DNA from: Sphagnum compactum
Taxonomy: Eukaryota > Bryophyta > Sphagnopsida > Sphagnales
Assembly (NCBI GenBank): GCA_965153455.1
Contig: OZ234499.1
Location: 13,016,271 to 13,080,270 of the forward strand
DNA length: 64,000 nt
Direction of reading: 5' to 3'
A program made the position numbers and the translations under genes. Shown in pieces: positions 23,301 through 36,649 of this stretch; position 1 is the first letter of the stretch; every line of letters starts with the position of its first letter. Under the pieces are notes generated by a model. That model saw only the letters and a program-made list of their open reading frames with translations. It ran no database searches and was not told where the DNA came from.

Positions 23301-26300
23301 AAAACAACCTCCTTAGGATAATCTTTATCAAGATTTCTTGATTTTTTTGGTGACATAACATGTGTCTTCAAAAAGGCAAGATTTTGACAAAATTCAAATT
23401 GAAGATTTACACCATCCCAATTTTTGTCGGTTGTCATCCATTCAAACCATCAAGATCAACAATGATCATTGTCTTTCAAATTTAATTTCACAAAACAAGT
23501 TTCACATTTAGAGAACATCATATGTTCAAAAAGTTTTGAATGTTCAAATAATTTTTTATTTTCATCTATAACTTTGAATGTTTGAAACCTTTGTAACTTC
23601 ATCCTTTCTTTCATTTTTTGTGGTTACACGTTATTTTGAACTTATGTGTGCAAATTACATTTATTGTTTTATATTTCTTTTTATTGTAGTCATAAGTGTT
23701 TGTAGGGGTCCATGTTTTCTACAACTTTGCATTGGCTCAAAGAATAATAAGTTGGTGTGTTAAAAGTGCTTAGGAAAGGTTGGAGAGCTCAAAGAGCTTT
23801 GCATACCTGTTCTAATAACTTTGGATGCTCTGAGAATTTAAAGAGCTTAGAAATTATTGCATGGCTAGAAAGTTCAAATTTTTTAGTGTATCCTTTTTGT
23901 TTAGTTTTTATGTGTAGAGTGCAATGGAATTTGTTGCAACTACGCACATTTAAGGCTTTAGGATGAATAACAAGGTTAGTAAATGATTTGTGCACTTTTT
24001 AAAAAAGGGTTGTAGTGGTGGTTTTGTTGGGTCCATGTTGAAAGAAATGGTTGCAACCTTTTGCAAAACATCATCTGATATGTAAAATATTAAATTTAAA
24101 CATAGGAACTTTTTGTAAAGTTAAGGGTTTGAATGGCACATGTTTGAATCTCAAGTTGGAGCTCATTCTTGATCATGTAAATGAAGCAAACATAGAAAAT
24201 GTTTTTGGCAAAGTAACAAAGTTCAAAATTACAAACATTTAATTGCATGTAGACATGAAGAAATATTTGTTGCATTTGTGTTGTTAGATACATGGGACAT
24301 CCATTATTACAAATAGTGAGTTTGTGTCATGGGTGGTCAAGGGCTACATAACATAAGCTAAAGGCTTTAAGTTGAATTGGGCAAAAATGGTAGCTTTGAC
24401 TACAAAAAGAAGGCTTGTCAATTGGTAGCTAAAAATATGAAAGGCACCTGACAAGTCTTTAGATGTGTCAAAGGTGAGTGGTGAAAAGGTCTTTTTGCAA
24501 AACTGAAAGTGATGTTATATACACATGTTCAGTTGTTACAATAGGAAGTCCAAGTATAATGACTTATCCATGTGGTGTCTTGACAACAAAGATTGCCATG
24601 GTGTAGGATCTACATTTTCTTTGGGTGAGATGTTTAAGAACTTAAAACAAAAACTACCATGCTTGGGGGTGAAGTGCAAATATATAGTCAAAGAAGTTAA
24701 TTGAGTTTTGTTATAGTATGGACAACTATAAAGCAATTTCAATTGAAGCCCAAAAAAGTTTTGATTCTACTAATTTTAAATTGAAAGAGCTCACAAATCA
24801 ATCAAGCTTTTGAGAAAGAAAACAAGTTTAAACCTTATGTGGTCTTTAGGTTCATTTTGTGGTTTTTGTCTTCCTTCTAAACTTGGTGCATTAACATTGA
24901 ATTTCCATTTGAAATTGTTGATTTTATGATAGATTTGTGAAAAGTTTGGTGAAAACGAAGAAAATTTAAATTGGTCAGTTGTTCATGATGAACAACTAGC
25001 ACAAAGAAAAATGGAAACCTTTCAAACATTATTAACAAAAAAAATGTTAAGAGCAATTAAAGAAGAAAATTTGTTTCAAGATACAAAATTAGAGAATTCC
25101 TATTTTATCTTTGTTCCATGGCCATTAATCAAGTTGTGATAGGATTATGTGATCACCATAATATCTTTTCACCCTAGATTTACACAATTCAAAACTTGCA
25201 TTTATCCATCCAAGGTTAGGCATTTACATAGATGTGAATAGAAATTCTACACTTACACGAACCCAATGTGTAAATAATTTACTTGAAATCATTTACACTT
25301 ACATAGTTGGTATGTCAAAAATCATACACACCCAACATTATTTAAGACCTATGGAATTTTGGGCTATTACCATTACATGGTGAGTAGAAGGCTCTAAACT
25401 TTGTAGTTTTCACCCATGGTAATAGGTAAAGTAATAGGGTCCGATTGGAAGTGTCCAATGTAAAAAAAGAACATGAAAGGAAGTAAAATACACTATCCAG
25501 CTTCATGGAATTTGAAATGTAACCATTGGGAAATTTAAAATAGACACCATTATTTAATGTTCAAAATTTTAAATTCATGATTGAAATATGAACGAAAAAA
25601 TAATGGGAACATATCATGTCACAAAATCAATGGAAATAAAATTATCCTTTGGGGATAGATTTAATTTTAATTTCTAACCATCTAATCACTTGTAACGCTC
25701 ATCAACAAATTTTTGAAGATTAGGAAACTACTAATCATATTTTAAAAACACACTATTGAAAAATCCATTTTATTTTAAAAAGATGATTGGATTTTCCAAT
25801 ATGCTTAAATTTCAAGCGTCCTTTATCACATATAAGTGGGGTATCATTTATATGGTGTAATTTATAGCTTATAATATTATTTTTTTGAGCCATGATATAT
25901 TGCAAGTATTTTGATTTGACCATTTTTCACATACATCACAAAACATGCACATTTTGAAAATGAATGTTTATTCATCTACCTTTGAATAATCCTTATCTAA
26001 CCTTCTATCCTAAAAGCAAATGATTTTTTGCACAACAACATCGAAAATTACTTGCATACCAAAAATGTATGTAAAAAAATGTTCAAACAAAATATGGCCA
26101 CCTTTAAATCTTTAGCATTTTTTTTCTGAAAGTTTACAACATTATTTAAGTCTAAACACCCCTAGAGGCTAGAACCTCAATCTTTTATTTAACATAGAAT
26201 TATTACTTAATTTAAAATAGTACCATATACATTAGTTCTAAACTAAAATTGAAATAAATATGATATTTTCATTTAAAATTTAAAATAATATTATATGTTT

Positions 26301-26740
26301 CACAAACATAAATAGGATCTTGTATATTTGTCTTACATGATTTTCTATGTGAAAAACACCATTTTTGTCCACCTTCAGAAATATCTTTTATTTGCGTAAG
26401 CTCAAACAAAACTTTTACAATATATAGTTATGTGTGTGTTTATAAACTTTATAAACATATATATGAATGAGTGTATATAGTTTGTAAAATATATAAAATA
26501 TATAAGTTTACCTAGTGTATTGGTGAATCACCAATCTACTACAATCAAGAAAACAAGCAGTTTTGCCACAAGAGAGGCTTTGTACTAAAATAATGTTTTA
26601 CATGAAATCAAAGTTATTGGGTTTAAAGTTCATTAACTTTAGAAGGAGGGGTCAAGGAGAAAATTAAAATTAAAATTTGTGGTACAAAATTTCACCAAAT
26701 TGACATTAAACATGAATTGCATCCAATTTAAAGTTTTATA
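23300..26740. other. AT-rich region with decayed coding-like fragments
   Basis: Plus-strand fragments around 23.76-23.97, 24.05-24.24 and 24.5-25.1 kb show somewhat protein-like composition but are cut by many stops, and I recognise no family. They may be remains of a transposon. No RNA gene or intact ORF longer than about 70 codons is present. Confidence 0.35.
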
Positions 26741-26749
26741 TAAAAAAAT

Positions 26750-27200
26750 TATTCCCCTAATAATATAGCATATTTTGGAGGGCCTTGGCCCATCCTCTCT
26801 CTTCCTTTAAAAAAAACCAAACCTCCCTTTCCCCGTGCCATCCAAAAAAATCCCCTTTGGAAAGTAAAAAAAGAAGGAAATTCAACCCTCCTACCCTTAG
26901 AATCAACCAAACCTCCCCTTTCCATGTCACTTAGAAACATTTGGAAAGGTCCTCACACTTGAAAAGAAACACCCCTCCCCTAGAACAAAGATTCACTCAA
27001 ACCCCCATATACCCAAGAAGAACCACTTTTGGAGAGAAAAAAAAACTCTACATATTTAATCTTCCCCTCCCAACCAATAAATCTTAGCTTACTCCACTTC
27101 ATTCCACCTCATCCAACTTTAGAAAGGCGAAAACCTTCAATTAAACTTGTAACATTGTCCATTAATACTATTTTTTATTCTCCACACCCCATCATACTCA
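26750..27200. other. Strand-asymmetric C/A-rich tract
   Basis: The plus strand is strongly depleted in G over about 450 bases, with repeated ACCAAACCTCCC, CCCTTTCC and ACACCCCTCCCC phrases. A plus-strand ORF continues to 27430 but looks like composition only. Further right, GGAATTG occurs in direct and inverted copies near 27370-27440. Confidence 0.45.
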
Positions 27201-28087
27201 CTCAAAAGGAATTTCCACAATGTTATTGCACGAGAGAGCCAATAAAAGAAACCAACTTAAGCTTGTGTGTCCAAAAGTATTATCCACAAGGTAAATCCAA
27301 ACCTCCTTATAAACTAACTTTCACCTCCTTATACATAGGTTTAAAACCAATGTTGGCTAGGCACCCTATTGGAATTGGTAAGGATCTAGTTATTGGAATT
27401 GGGTGGAAAATTGCACACAACTCCACTTGATTGCAATTCCATCATTTGAGAGTGATACATACTATGGAATGGTCAAGTCTCTGCCCATTATGTTCCGGGT
27501 AAGGTGTTGGCAATCCCATTAGGATGAGCTAGGCAATGCACCCAACAGAATCAGCAAGGCCCAGTCCATTTCATGATGTTTAAGGTTCGGGGTGGTAGCT
27601 AGATTCAACAATTTAAAGTAAAAAATCATGTTCAAACACCACATTTTGATCACTATTACAAATTGTATTATCATCCCCAGAAGATTAAGTCATTTGGGTG
27701 ATTGATTTTCTATGGACTATTTTGGACTCTGGGATTATCAAGAGCAGAACCATTGGACTAATTTATTTCATTTAAGGCTGGTTGAAAGAACTACATTCAT
27801 TTTAATTTTAATTTTCAAGTTTTTAGTCAAATCTTGTGATAGGACTATGCAAGGTGTAACACACCCTTTTTTATTTTTTTAACACATCCTTTCTTTACAA
27901 AGTTTGATGAGGTGTTTAACATTCTCCCAATATACAAGACATTAAATATGTGTTAATAAGTTCTATCTAGTAGATGTATGAGTCTGCCTCATTCATCTAT
28001 CTTTACATGACATTTGTGTCGTTGTAGTTGTTTAAAGGCTTCTGGTATAGGATGGTGTTCTCTGCATATTTGAATTGATAAAGAATC

Positions 28088-28174
28088 ACTGGTTCTAGTT
28101 CTTTGAAAAAAAAATCAGAATCAAAAGAACTCGCTCGCACTCCCATTTATTTGAATCCCCTTAAAGAACCAGTG
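28088..28174. repeat. Short inverted repeat with CACTGGTTCT ends
   Basis: CACTGGTTCT at 28088-28097 is exactly complementary to AGAACCAGTG ending at 28174. Related AGAACCAGTTCT and GAACCA motifs follow at 28.26-28.31 kb, and a GTCTGGTT/AACCAGAC pair lies at 46036-46059. No target duplication could be assigned, so the class is unknown. Confidence 0.4.
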
Positions 28175-29311
28175 GTTTTTCATCATGTAAAGAATAGGGG
28201 GTTGTTGGGATGATTATTTGAAATTTTCAAAAATTTGAGAATTGTGCTTACCTATATGCCAGAACCAGTTCTTTCAGTTTTTGAATACCATGGTTATGAA
28301 TCATAAGAACCACCCAACAATGGTATAGTATTTTACATGAAGGGAAGTTGAACCCCACTTCCTGCCTAAATGCCCACCCAACACTAGTTTATTTACCTTT
28401 TATTTGCTCAAGCTATTTATTCGAAAAATGGGTAGGAAAGGGTTGTGTTAGGTTTAGCTGAAATAGGGCTTGAGAGAAGGGAACAACAAATGAGATGTGA
28501 CAAAAGAAAATAACAAGTCAAACTCCAAAACCCACCACAATTGGGTGGTGCCAAAGTTTAATCCCATGTCCCATGTTCCTTTTGGTCGTGATGATGGTGA
28601 AGCTCGATGAGACTTTGGGGGCTTAGGTGCAAAAGCTTGACTCCATTTTTAAAAACAATTTACACAAACCCTCTGCATTTCAATGGGAAGTGCGGAAGCT
28701 TGATAAACACTAATTCTCTGCATTTTGTAAGCCACATCAAGCTCTCATCTTCCTTATTTTTCTTCTTCCCCAGTCTTCAAATTTTTCACAATTTTTCCTT
28801 TTTGCATTTAATTTCCTAATGTATGCAACAGAATTATGCCGCTAAGGTGTGTGTAATGTACACCTACAAACTCAACATGAGAGGGCAAAAACAAGCCCAA
28901 TGGCAGGCTCAAAGACATGGTGACTTTAGGGAATGAGCTTTATTAGACTTGTAGGAACAAGCAGCTCATGGGTCTCAAGTTGCAAGAGATCAGTATATGG
29001 ATAATTGTGAAGCTAGTATCTCTGTGCTTTCATCACTTGTTCACCACCTTCCAAACTAGTTTTATCTTGTGGTTCAGTCATACACAATACTGGTCAAGGT
29101 TGTGGGTGATTTGTGTTGGCACGAAATTTGTCTGTGTTAGTTATCTCTAGAATGTCCATAGAGATGCCTAGTCCTAGAGTCTGCCACAAAGCAATATATG
29201 AGAACTTGATCTAGGAAAGGGAAGGAAACACGCATTAAGCAAATTAAGTGCTTGTGCAATGACACCAAAAAAAGTGTAAATTGGAGCTCAGAGATGAATA
29301 ATATCAACCAG

Positions 29312-29347
29312 GAAACATGCTATTGAATACATTCAATAGCATGTTTC
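29312..29347. repeat. Perfect 17-bp inverted repeat with 2-nt loop
   Basis: The arm GAAACATGCTATTGAAT (29312-29328) is followed by AC and then its exact reverse complement (29331-29347). It is a perfect cruciform-capable palindrome with no coding context, lying just downstream (3') of the SCAPER pseudogene. Confidence 0.85.
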
Positions 29348-29522
29348 ATAGCATCAACTCCATCCTCAAATCAAGAAGTCCCTGGCATTTCCAAAAATCA
29401 TCAGACTTCAAAATTTGTGCACCATATAGCATGTTATACTGCTTAAAAAATACATCCATCACAAAGATAGACAATACACAAGATTGGTTATTGCATATCC
29501 TGGTTTGTCTTGATCATGCATG

Positions 29523-30850
29523 CTAAGGTGATTCTACAGCAAAACCAATGATCATTCCAGCATGTTTTGTCAGAAGATGAAGGTCATGCCTGGTAACATT
29601 GTTGAGTACAAGTAGGACACTAGTAGCCACCTCTTCAAAATTTAGATGGGAGTGCACATGCTGCCTGCCGCCAATCCAGAATTGGTTCAAAGAAAGGATA
29701 TACGCTTGAGAACAAATAAAGTAATAGAGGAGGAATGCATTATATACACAAAATGCCCATCCCTCATCAAGCCCTGTATCTTGTAGTCTACTTATTGCCA
29801 ATGTACTTGTTTTGGTGAAGACCAAGGATTCGCATGGAGAACCACAGATGTAAAAAATGAAGGGAATCCAAGAAGCTGTATCTCTGTAATAGCTGCCAGA
29901 AGATATTTGGTGCACATGTTCAAGACAATGGATGCCTGACCATGTGCTACTGATGTATCAGAGGTTTTGCTCTTCTCACCATTCTTTTCTCCAATTTTCT
30001 TTTCTGCTCCTCTTCTGCAGTGTCTGAACTTGGCACTATAAAAAATACATTGTCACTCTTTGAGAACTGTTCTCTTAAATCAAGAAGCTTAGGACTACTT
30101 TCTTCTACCCCATCCTCAATAATAACACTATTTCCAATGTCTAAGGTCATTGGCAGGCATGGAAGGTAACCATTTATATTCATAGGTGCAATGAATACTG
30201 CAATACAAATGTTTCTCCTCTTGGTCCTTTCAAGGTGTCCAGCAACCTCAGACCCAAAAGAACCAGACCAAGAATTGCAGCCCTCTCAACTTGTGGCCGG
30301 TCAGAGTGCAAAAAGGTTCTGCAAATGGTGAAGAACCTCAAAAGCGACAATCAACTCTCCTAAGTCTTCTTGCATTTGTAGTTGGCGGTCTTCAAGGCAA
30401 TCATGCCCTGTAATAGTAGTGACTGCCCAAATCAACCCTTCTAGCACTTTTTGCATCACCTCTAACTTCTCATCTTTCATACTGCCATTCAAGCCATTTA
30501 CAATATCTTTAGAAGCAACATGTTCATCCTTGGAGCTGTTACAACCAGGACCAAAACCAACAGCAATTGTTCCTTGGCTATTTAAGGAATAGTCAATGGT
30601 GCTGAAATTTTCCAATGTTGTCTACAACATTGGGATCAAGGGAGGTAAAAGGTTGTGAACAATGAAGTAGCTTTGATTGGCGGGGGTGACAGCAGAACCA
30701 CAAGTCATTGCAGAAGAGCTACTGTGAGTGCAGAGGCTTTTTGGCTTGGATGAATGTGAGCCTGGGAATGTTGTTGCAATGCAATCAAGAAGACCTTGTT
30801 GTCAAGTTGCATGCAGTTCAGCTTCCTTATCCTCCAAATACTGTAGCAGC
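29523..30850 (-). pseudogene. SCAPER-homologue pseudogene fragment, apparently intronless
   Basis: Minus-strand remnant of the plant homologue of SCAPER (S-phase cyclin A-associated protein in the ER). Conserved phrases run in protein order across different frames: LQYLEDKEAELHAT; CGSAVTPANQSYFIVHNLLP at about 30.70-30.64 kb; RQLQMQEDLGELIVAFEVLH; LFALSDRPQVE at about 30.3 kb; LLDLREQFSKSDNVFFIVP at about 30.07 kb; TKYLLAAITEIQLLG and SFFTSVVLHAN at about 29.9-29.84 kb; and LNFEEVATSVLLVLNN at about 29.62 kb. In-frame stops lie at 30802-30804 and 30622-30624. Frameshifts occur near 30303 and near 29960. No clear introns interrupt the phrases, although the working gene is multi-exon in plants I know, so a processed copy is likely. 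Faint similarity may extend to about 31.2 kb. Confidence 0.65.
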
Positions 30851-33800
30851 TAGCATTCAACAAAAGCCTTCATGATGAACTTGAAATAACCACGGGTAGA
30901 CATCACATGCAAAGATTAAAACACCATTTTCACTGTTACAGATCATGTTATACGAAAGGGCAAGGGCTCGAATTTCCAAATATAATATTGCTAGACCCAA
31001 TGACTTCAGTGATGTCACCATTGCATACAGGTCCTAGGCTATGGTACAACTTCATTCACCTCGTTGCACTTAAATGCTTGTCATACTAAGTAAAGATGCA
31101 TCAAATTGATGAAAGTTGTTTCAAAGATAGGTATAGAACTCTCTACAGAGTCCTGCCATCCTTCAAATAATCTGTCATTGGTGAGAATTTCACTAGCAGC
31201 TAACACACTAGCAGTAAGACCTGATTTACAGAGATCCAGACAGAAGGTACACATGTATAAACATCAATACGTCTGTGTGATTCCAGAGTACATGTTTAGT
31301 CATGGTACCCATACTCTCACCATCTTAGAAGTGATAAGGTAGTTGACAGAGAAGCCCCCAGGTTTCTGAGCCTGTTGCAATCATCCTAGCTCTTGTACCC
31401 ACCTGCCTATTCTAGACTCTTCTGCAACTGTTCATAAGAATGAACACAAGAAGAGTGTATTATCAAAACCATCAAGAAGATCAAGCATGTCCCCACTTGC
31501 ACTTTGCAGAAATTGTCATGTCAAGTATACAAAGAACAACTACATTCAAATAACTATCTATGCACATGAAAGCTATATACAGAGAATCACCTGCCAGAGA
31601 AGTAGTGCCCATTCCATGTCCTTCCACTCTAGGAGAGTGCTCCAGAAACTATGTTTTCCTGCTAGCAAGTCTTCGTCATAGTTTCTTTACCTTTTTCCTA
31701 AAAGATTGCTGTTGTAGGGTAACGTTGTCATTGATCCTAGCCATAGAGTACAAACCAGCAGCAATATTATTCAGGCACTATCCACTAATTCACCTAAAAT
31801 CAAATCCTTATCAGTCACTCATTGACTTTCCAATATCTGTCTAGGAGCAACCTTTTCTCTACTTGAAGACCAGATTCTCATGCAATTCAACATTGCAAGA
31901 CACTTTTTTGATGGAGAAAATCAGCAGACATCTCAGCTTGCTTTGCTGCATGAACCCACCACACTGGGTTTGGAATTCTAACCAACACAGAACATCTCCT
32001 TTCAAGATTATATTGTCAAACTTTCTTTGCTACAATTCTTCTCTAAAAACACATTGGTCCTCAATTGTCCTTGAATGAAATATTGTGGCACACACTGAAT
32101 CCCCTTGGAAGTAAAAAGTTTCCCCTTCATCTTCTCTCAAAAGTGCTATTCTCCCCCCCAATTATGATCAAACAAACCTAAAGAACTTTTCTTTGCAACT
32201 CAAAGAAGCTTGCTCAAAAAACACACGTACAATCTCCCTCAAGAAACACACCCAAATGTCAACAACAGTCCTTCCAAATTCAAACATGGGATGTCTTCTT
32301 CACACCTTAATGGCAACAACTTTTATTGGATATATATTTTGCAAGCAAAACATCTCAACAAGGACAACTTTGAGGGATATATATTGCAAGCAAAACAAAA
32401 TGCCCAACCTCAAGTTTGGAAATTTTATGATTTTTGTGGATACATTTGGACTATGGAATAACAATAAAAAAGAAATAAATTGTTAACTAAACATTATTGA
32501 AATGGATACAATTGATGCAACACAGGGTATTGCAAGGGCAATGTCTTATAGCCTTCAAAAATATCTTTCCAACGATGTATAGCACGCCCCAATCGAACCT
32601 CATTAACCAAATTTGGCAAGAGGTTAGAGACAAAAGTAAAAGTTTTTTCAAACTTGTTGGCCATAGATTGGCAACATACAAGAACCTATGTTCTAAATAT
32701 GGCTTTGAGTTCTACTCTTTTTTCCCCCTTGAAATGTGGTGGTGACTTTGACGCTTTTTTTAACAAAAGAAAACCCTGCTCCATACCCCTTATGTAAACC
32801 CATTGTCTTGGGTGACTAATGTATCCAACTTCTACTATAGTTAAGCTAGTCATCACAACTAACATCTATGGTTAACTTCATCTACAACTAAGCTACAAAA
32901 TGGTTGGCAACAACCTTTAGCGCACCTAGTGCCGAGCAGCAACAAGGAGCACTACTGATAGGTTGTGCATATGTTTGGTAGGTTTTTGGATTGTCATTTT
33001 GATGGTGTTGCTATAATCAAATAGACCATAAGCACCAAATTGGAGTATTATAAAATAATAAATAAATAAAGGAAAAACACCAAGAAAGTGAACAAGAGAA
33101 GAAAAAAGAAAGGACCAAAGTCCAAACAAAAGATCACACCTGAAAGTGCGAATGACCAATGGGGAGCCTTAAGAGAAGAAAACATGAAACCTAGGACCTA
33201 AACCCATCACCAGTAGCACAAAGCAAGTCATGCAAGGAGAGGGGCAAAATATTATAATAGGAGTTTAATGGAAACCAAAACATTTCAATTGAAATCATGG
33301 TAGTGCAAAAATGACACGATGGCATTGTGCACGTCCATTTGGCTAAATTTCTTAACATTTGGGAAACAAAATGTTTTCTTCAACTTTTCAATTGTGTCTA
33401 TCTTGAAAATCAAGAGATGTGACAAATGGAACAAAGGGTTGGAAGAGCATAGCAAGGCAACAACTTATCATGTGCGCACTTGGAGACCTTGGTGAGCGTC
33501 AATCGAGCTAGGAAGCATGTTGCTGGAAAGTAGGGTGGTGAGGACAACAATGGCACAACACGTTGTGAAGATGGGGTTAATCCAGACCTCCCCTTTTCTT
33601 TTTCAAAATTTTGACATTTTGTATCCATGTGTAGTGATTACATCCATAATTTGGATGCAATTTTCATTTCATTCATTTTTTATTCCTCCTTGTTTTTGAA
33701 CAAAGTTTAGTTATTGTCCTACAACCGGGTGGGTTTAGACCACATTTTGCTTGGTGACCCAAACACAAAATATTTCTACATTAATTTGAAATTAATTGGG

Positions 33801-35890
33801 GATTTGTTTTCTAGAAATTCATCTTGACCTCATATGTCATCAAAATTTAGCAATTTTTGAGGTGTTGGGATTATGTTGGTGAGAATTTCCATATTTTGAG
33901 AGGTGCCAAAGTTGTGGTTGTTACTAGTGTTTTTGTGGGGAGGAACCTTAAGATGTAGGTTTCAAAAGGTGTGAAGTTATATTCACACCTTTTATGATGC
34001 ACAAGTTTGATAGGTGTTTCCATATTGAAGGTTGATTATCATTCCTTTTGGTTTTCAAAGAATGTTTTTGGGGTCCACCTTGATGGAAGGCTTACCTCTT
34101 CTTAGGGGTCCCTCCTTTCCTCTTCTTTCCCCACCCCCTTCTTTGGCTTTTACGAAGGTTGTTAGTCCCTTATCTCTTCCTAGGTTGTTTGTTCCATTGC
34201 CTTTTCTACCTCCTTTGTTTTTTGTGTTACTTAGACTTTTTTTTTCGGGCTTTCTTCTTTCATCCCATCTACAATTTAACATACCAAAGGACATATGCAA
34301 CTAATGAATTATGAGTTGCTAACCCATGTTGGTTTACCCTTTTAGTTGCAAGGGATAATGATATGACATTTAATTGCAAAATTAATTGTATTATCAATCA
34401 CTAGCAAGAATTCTATCATTTGCAACCAAGGAAACAATGACTAGTTGTTATAAACGATTCTATTAATGATCATAATCATATGTTACAACTTCATTATCTA
34501 CGTGGAATAAATATGAATAATATGTTAGTCAATTATATGATTTATGGATGAAAACTTACAAAATAAACATTTTTCATCCATTTTTCATTGACCATATTTC
34601 ACTTGTTATGGTTTTTGAGTGTGTTAGAAAATAAGACATCGACGTGGATTGTCTAATTGTGATTTTTTCAAGCAATGAAATACAGAGATCTAGTTTATGA
34701 CTAAATTTCAATTACTTCAAATGACGTGGAAAATATTGTCATGATGTCATGGAATTTTTTATATTTAATTAATTAAATAACATTTTGTGTCATTGAAAAA
34801 TGGGTCCCATTATATGTTCTAAAGTTTGGAGACTTATAAAATGATTTACATATGACTAAATAATTATTTTTACATGGACAATGTGGCACCTTGTATAAAT
34901 ATAAAATCACCAACTTTAGATGATGTGGTACCCTAGGTGGTCATACAAGGATTCAAAAATGAATATTAATAATTTAATTTGAGTACAAATGGACAAAATA
35001 AACCACAACATGTAGGGAATTTATTTTGATTAATATTATACATATAGGTAATATTATAATTTTTGTTACATTGTTTTATATATATACTTGATATATAATC
35101 AATTTAAAACATTCAATGTGACTAAATTAAATATTATACATAGAAATACATTCTAATAGTAAAAGTATGATATATATTATAAACATTTTTTATATTTCAA
35201 TTTAAAAATAAAATAGAAGTGTAAGATGTGGGAAATATATAATTTATTTGTACATTACACTTTTATCATAATTTCAAATGAAAATTTATATAATATATGT
35301 ATAATAATAAATTTATTTATTTTACATGTGTAAAAAAATATTATTACACAATTATATTAGATTGAATTGTACTTCATATTTAATATGAATAATATAATTT
35401 TTTTAAAAACATATAGATATAATTGATTTATGATCCATTAATAAATATTTTATGTGGATAAATGATATGGATTCATACCTGTAAAATAAAACTTATTAGT
35501 AAAATTATGATATATTAGAAAAAAAATTGTAATATAAATTCTAAACCAAATGAAGGTTTAAGATATGAAAGTTCTAATTTATTTATTTATGTGGTAGCCA
35601 TAAAGGTTTTTTCATTTACAAATCATGTGTTTGAATTTAATTTTTCCAAAGTATGGTCATTGAAATGTTGTTCAATAACAAAATTCAAACAATTTCCTTT
35701 TGAATTCAATTTATATTTAAAATAAATATATTATATAGTTGTGTACATTATTGAAGGAAATTTATGAATAAGTTTTCAATTTTTTCATTCGCAAATTATC
35801 AATAAAATACAATTTAATATATTTGAAGTTTTGTGTAATGTTTAAATGAAGTATGGTTTAAATAGAATAAACATTAGATTATTTACACAA
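30851..35890. other. Spacer with decayed repeats, no gene seen
   Basis: Noteworthy details: two near-copies of GATATATATT(TT)GCAAGCAAAACA at about 32328 and 32371, inside weakly protein-like DNA (32.2-32.75 kb) that I cannot assign; a T/C-rich plus strand at 34.1-34.26 kb; and AT content that rises sharply from about 34.9 kb. No intact gene, tRNA or rRNA was recognised. Confidence 0.4.
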
Positions 35891-35892
35891 TA

Positions 35893-36040
35893 AGTGGGGT
35901 GGCTTGGTGATAGTGGTAAAGGAGTTGAATTCCATCCTTGGGGTCCAAGGATCAAATTTCACAAATGACATGTGTTGTGGTCAACATTGAAGATTGATCG
36001 CATATTCCATACCTATTTAGGCACCTTAGGTTAGGTGGTT
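35893..36040 (+). repeat. tRNA-like SINE candidate (plus strand)
   Basis: GGGGTGGCTTGGTGATAGTGG resembles a pol III A box region, and GGATCAAATTTCAC at 35949-35962 a degenerate B box at tRNA-like spacing. Between them CCTTGGGGTCCAAGG forms a hairpin like an anticodon or variable stem. A TACCTATTTAGG tail follows, as in the candidate at 22.9 kb on the other strand. Confidence 0.4.
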
Positions 36041-36649
36041 ACCTAAGCGTACCTAAGTAGGTAATTAGGTGGTTTGCTTACCCACTTAAATTAGGTTTTA
36101 AACCTAGTTTAAATGATGACACGTGTCAACAATTGATAAGATGAAAAATAATGAGATTAAAAATAATTGAAATAAAAATACATCTTATTATTTATTTATT
36201 ATATATAATAACTCTATAATAATAAAAACCATTAAATTAAAAAAATTATTTTTCCCAAGTTTTCGGGTCCAATTTGTAATAATACAACATAATTAAATAA
36301 TGACCAAACTATCATTAATGACTTCACATATGTCCTAAATGACTAATGAATGATATTTGCCACATCATGTCCTAAATGATTCATCCATAATGACTTTAGG
36401 GCTAATAATCAAATTTTTTCCTTCATGACTAGAATATTAGTTATAACCTTATCCAAAAAAATTGAAAATTTTACATTAAATATTAATGATGTAATTGAAT
36501 GTTTGTTTTGTGATGAATTTCCACCATTTTGCAAACATGAAAAAAGGGCCATCAACATCAACAAAGGTTTTTTTTAATTTTAAAAATCACCAATTTTTTT
36601 TGTGTTGTTTTGGCACAAATGAAAGAATTCATTGCAAAAAAAATTGGAC

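Noticed and set aside
34032-34304. 90-codon plus-strand ORF rich in Pro, Leu and Phe
   Set aside because: It follows from the T/C-rich composition of the tract.
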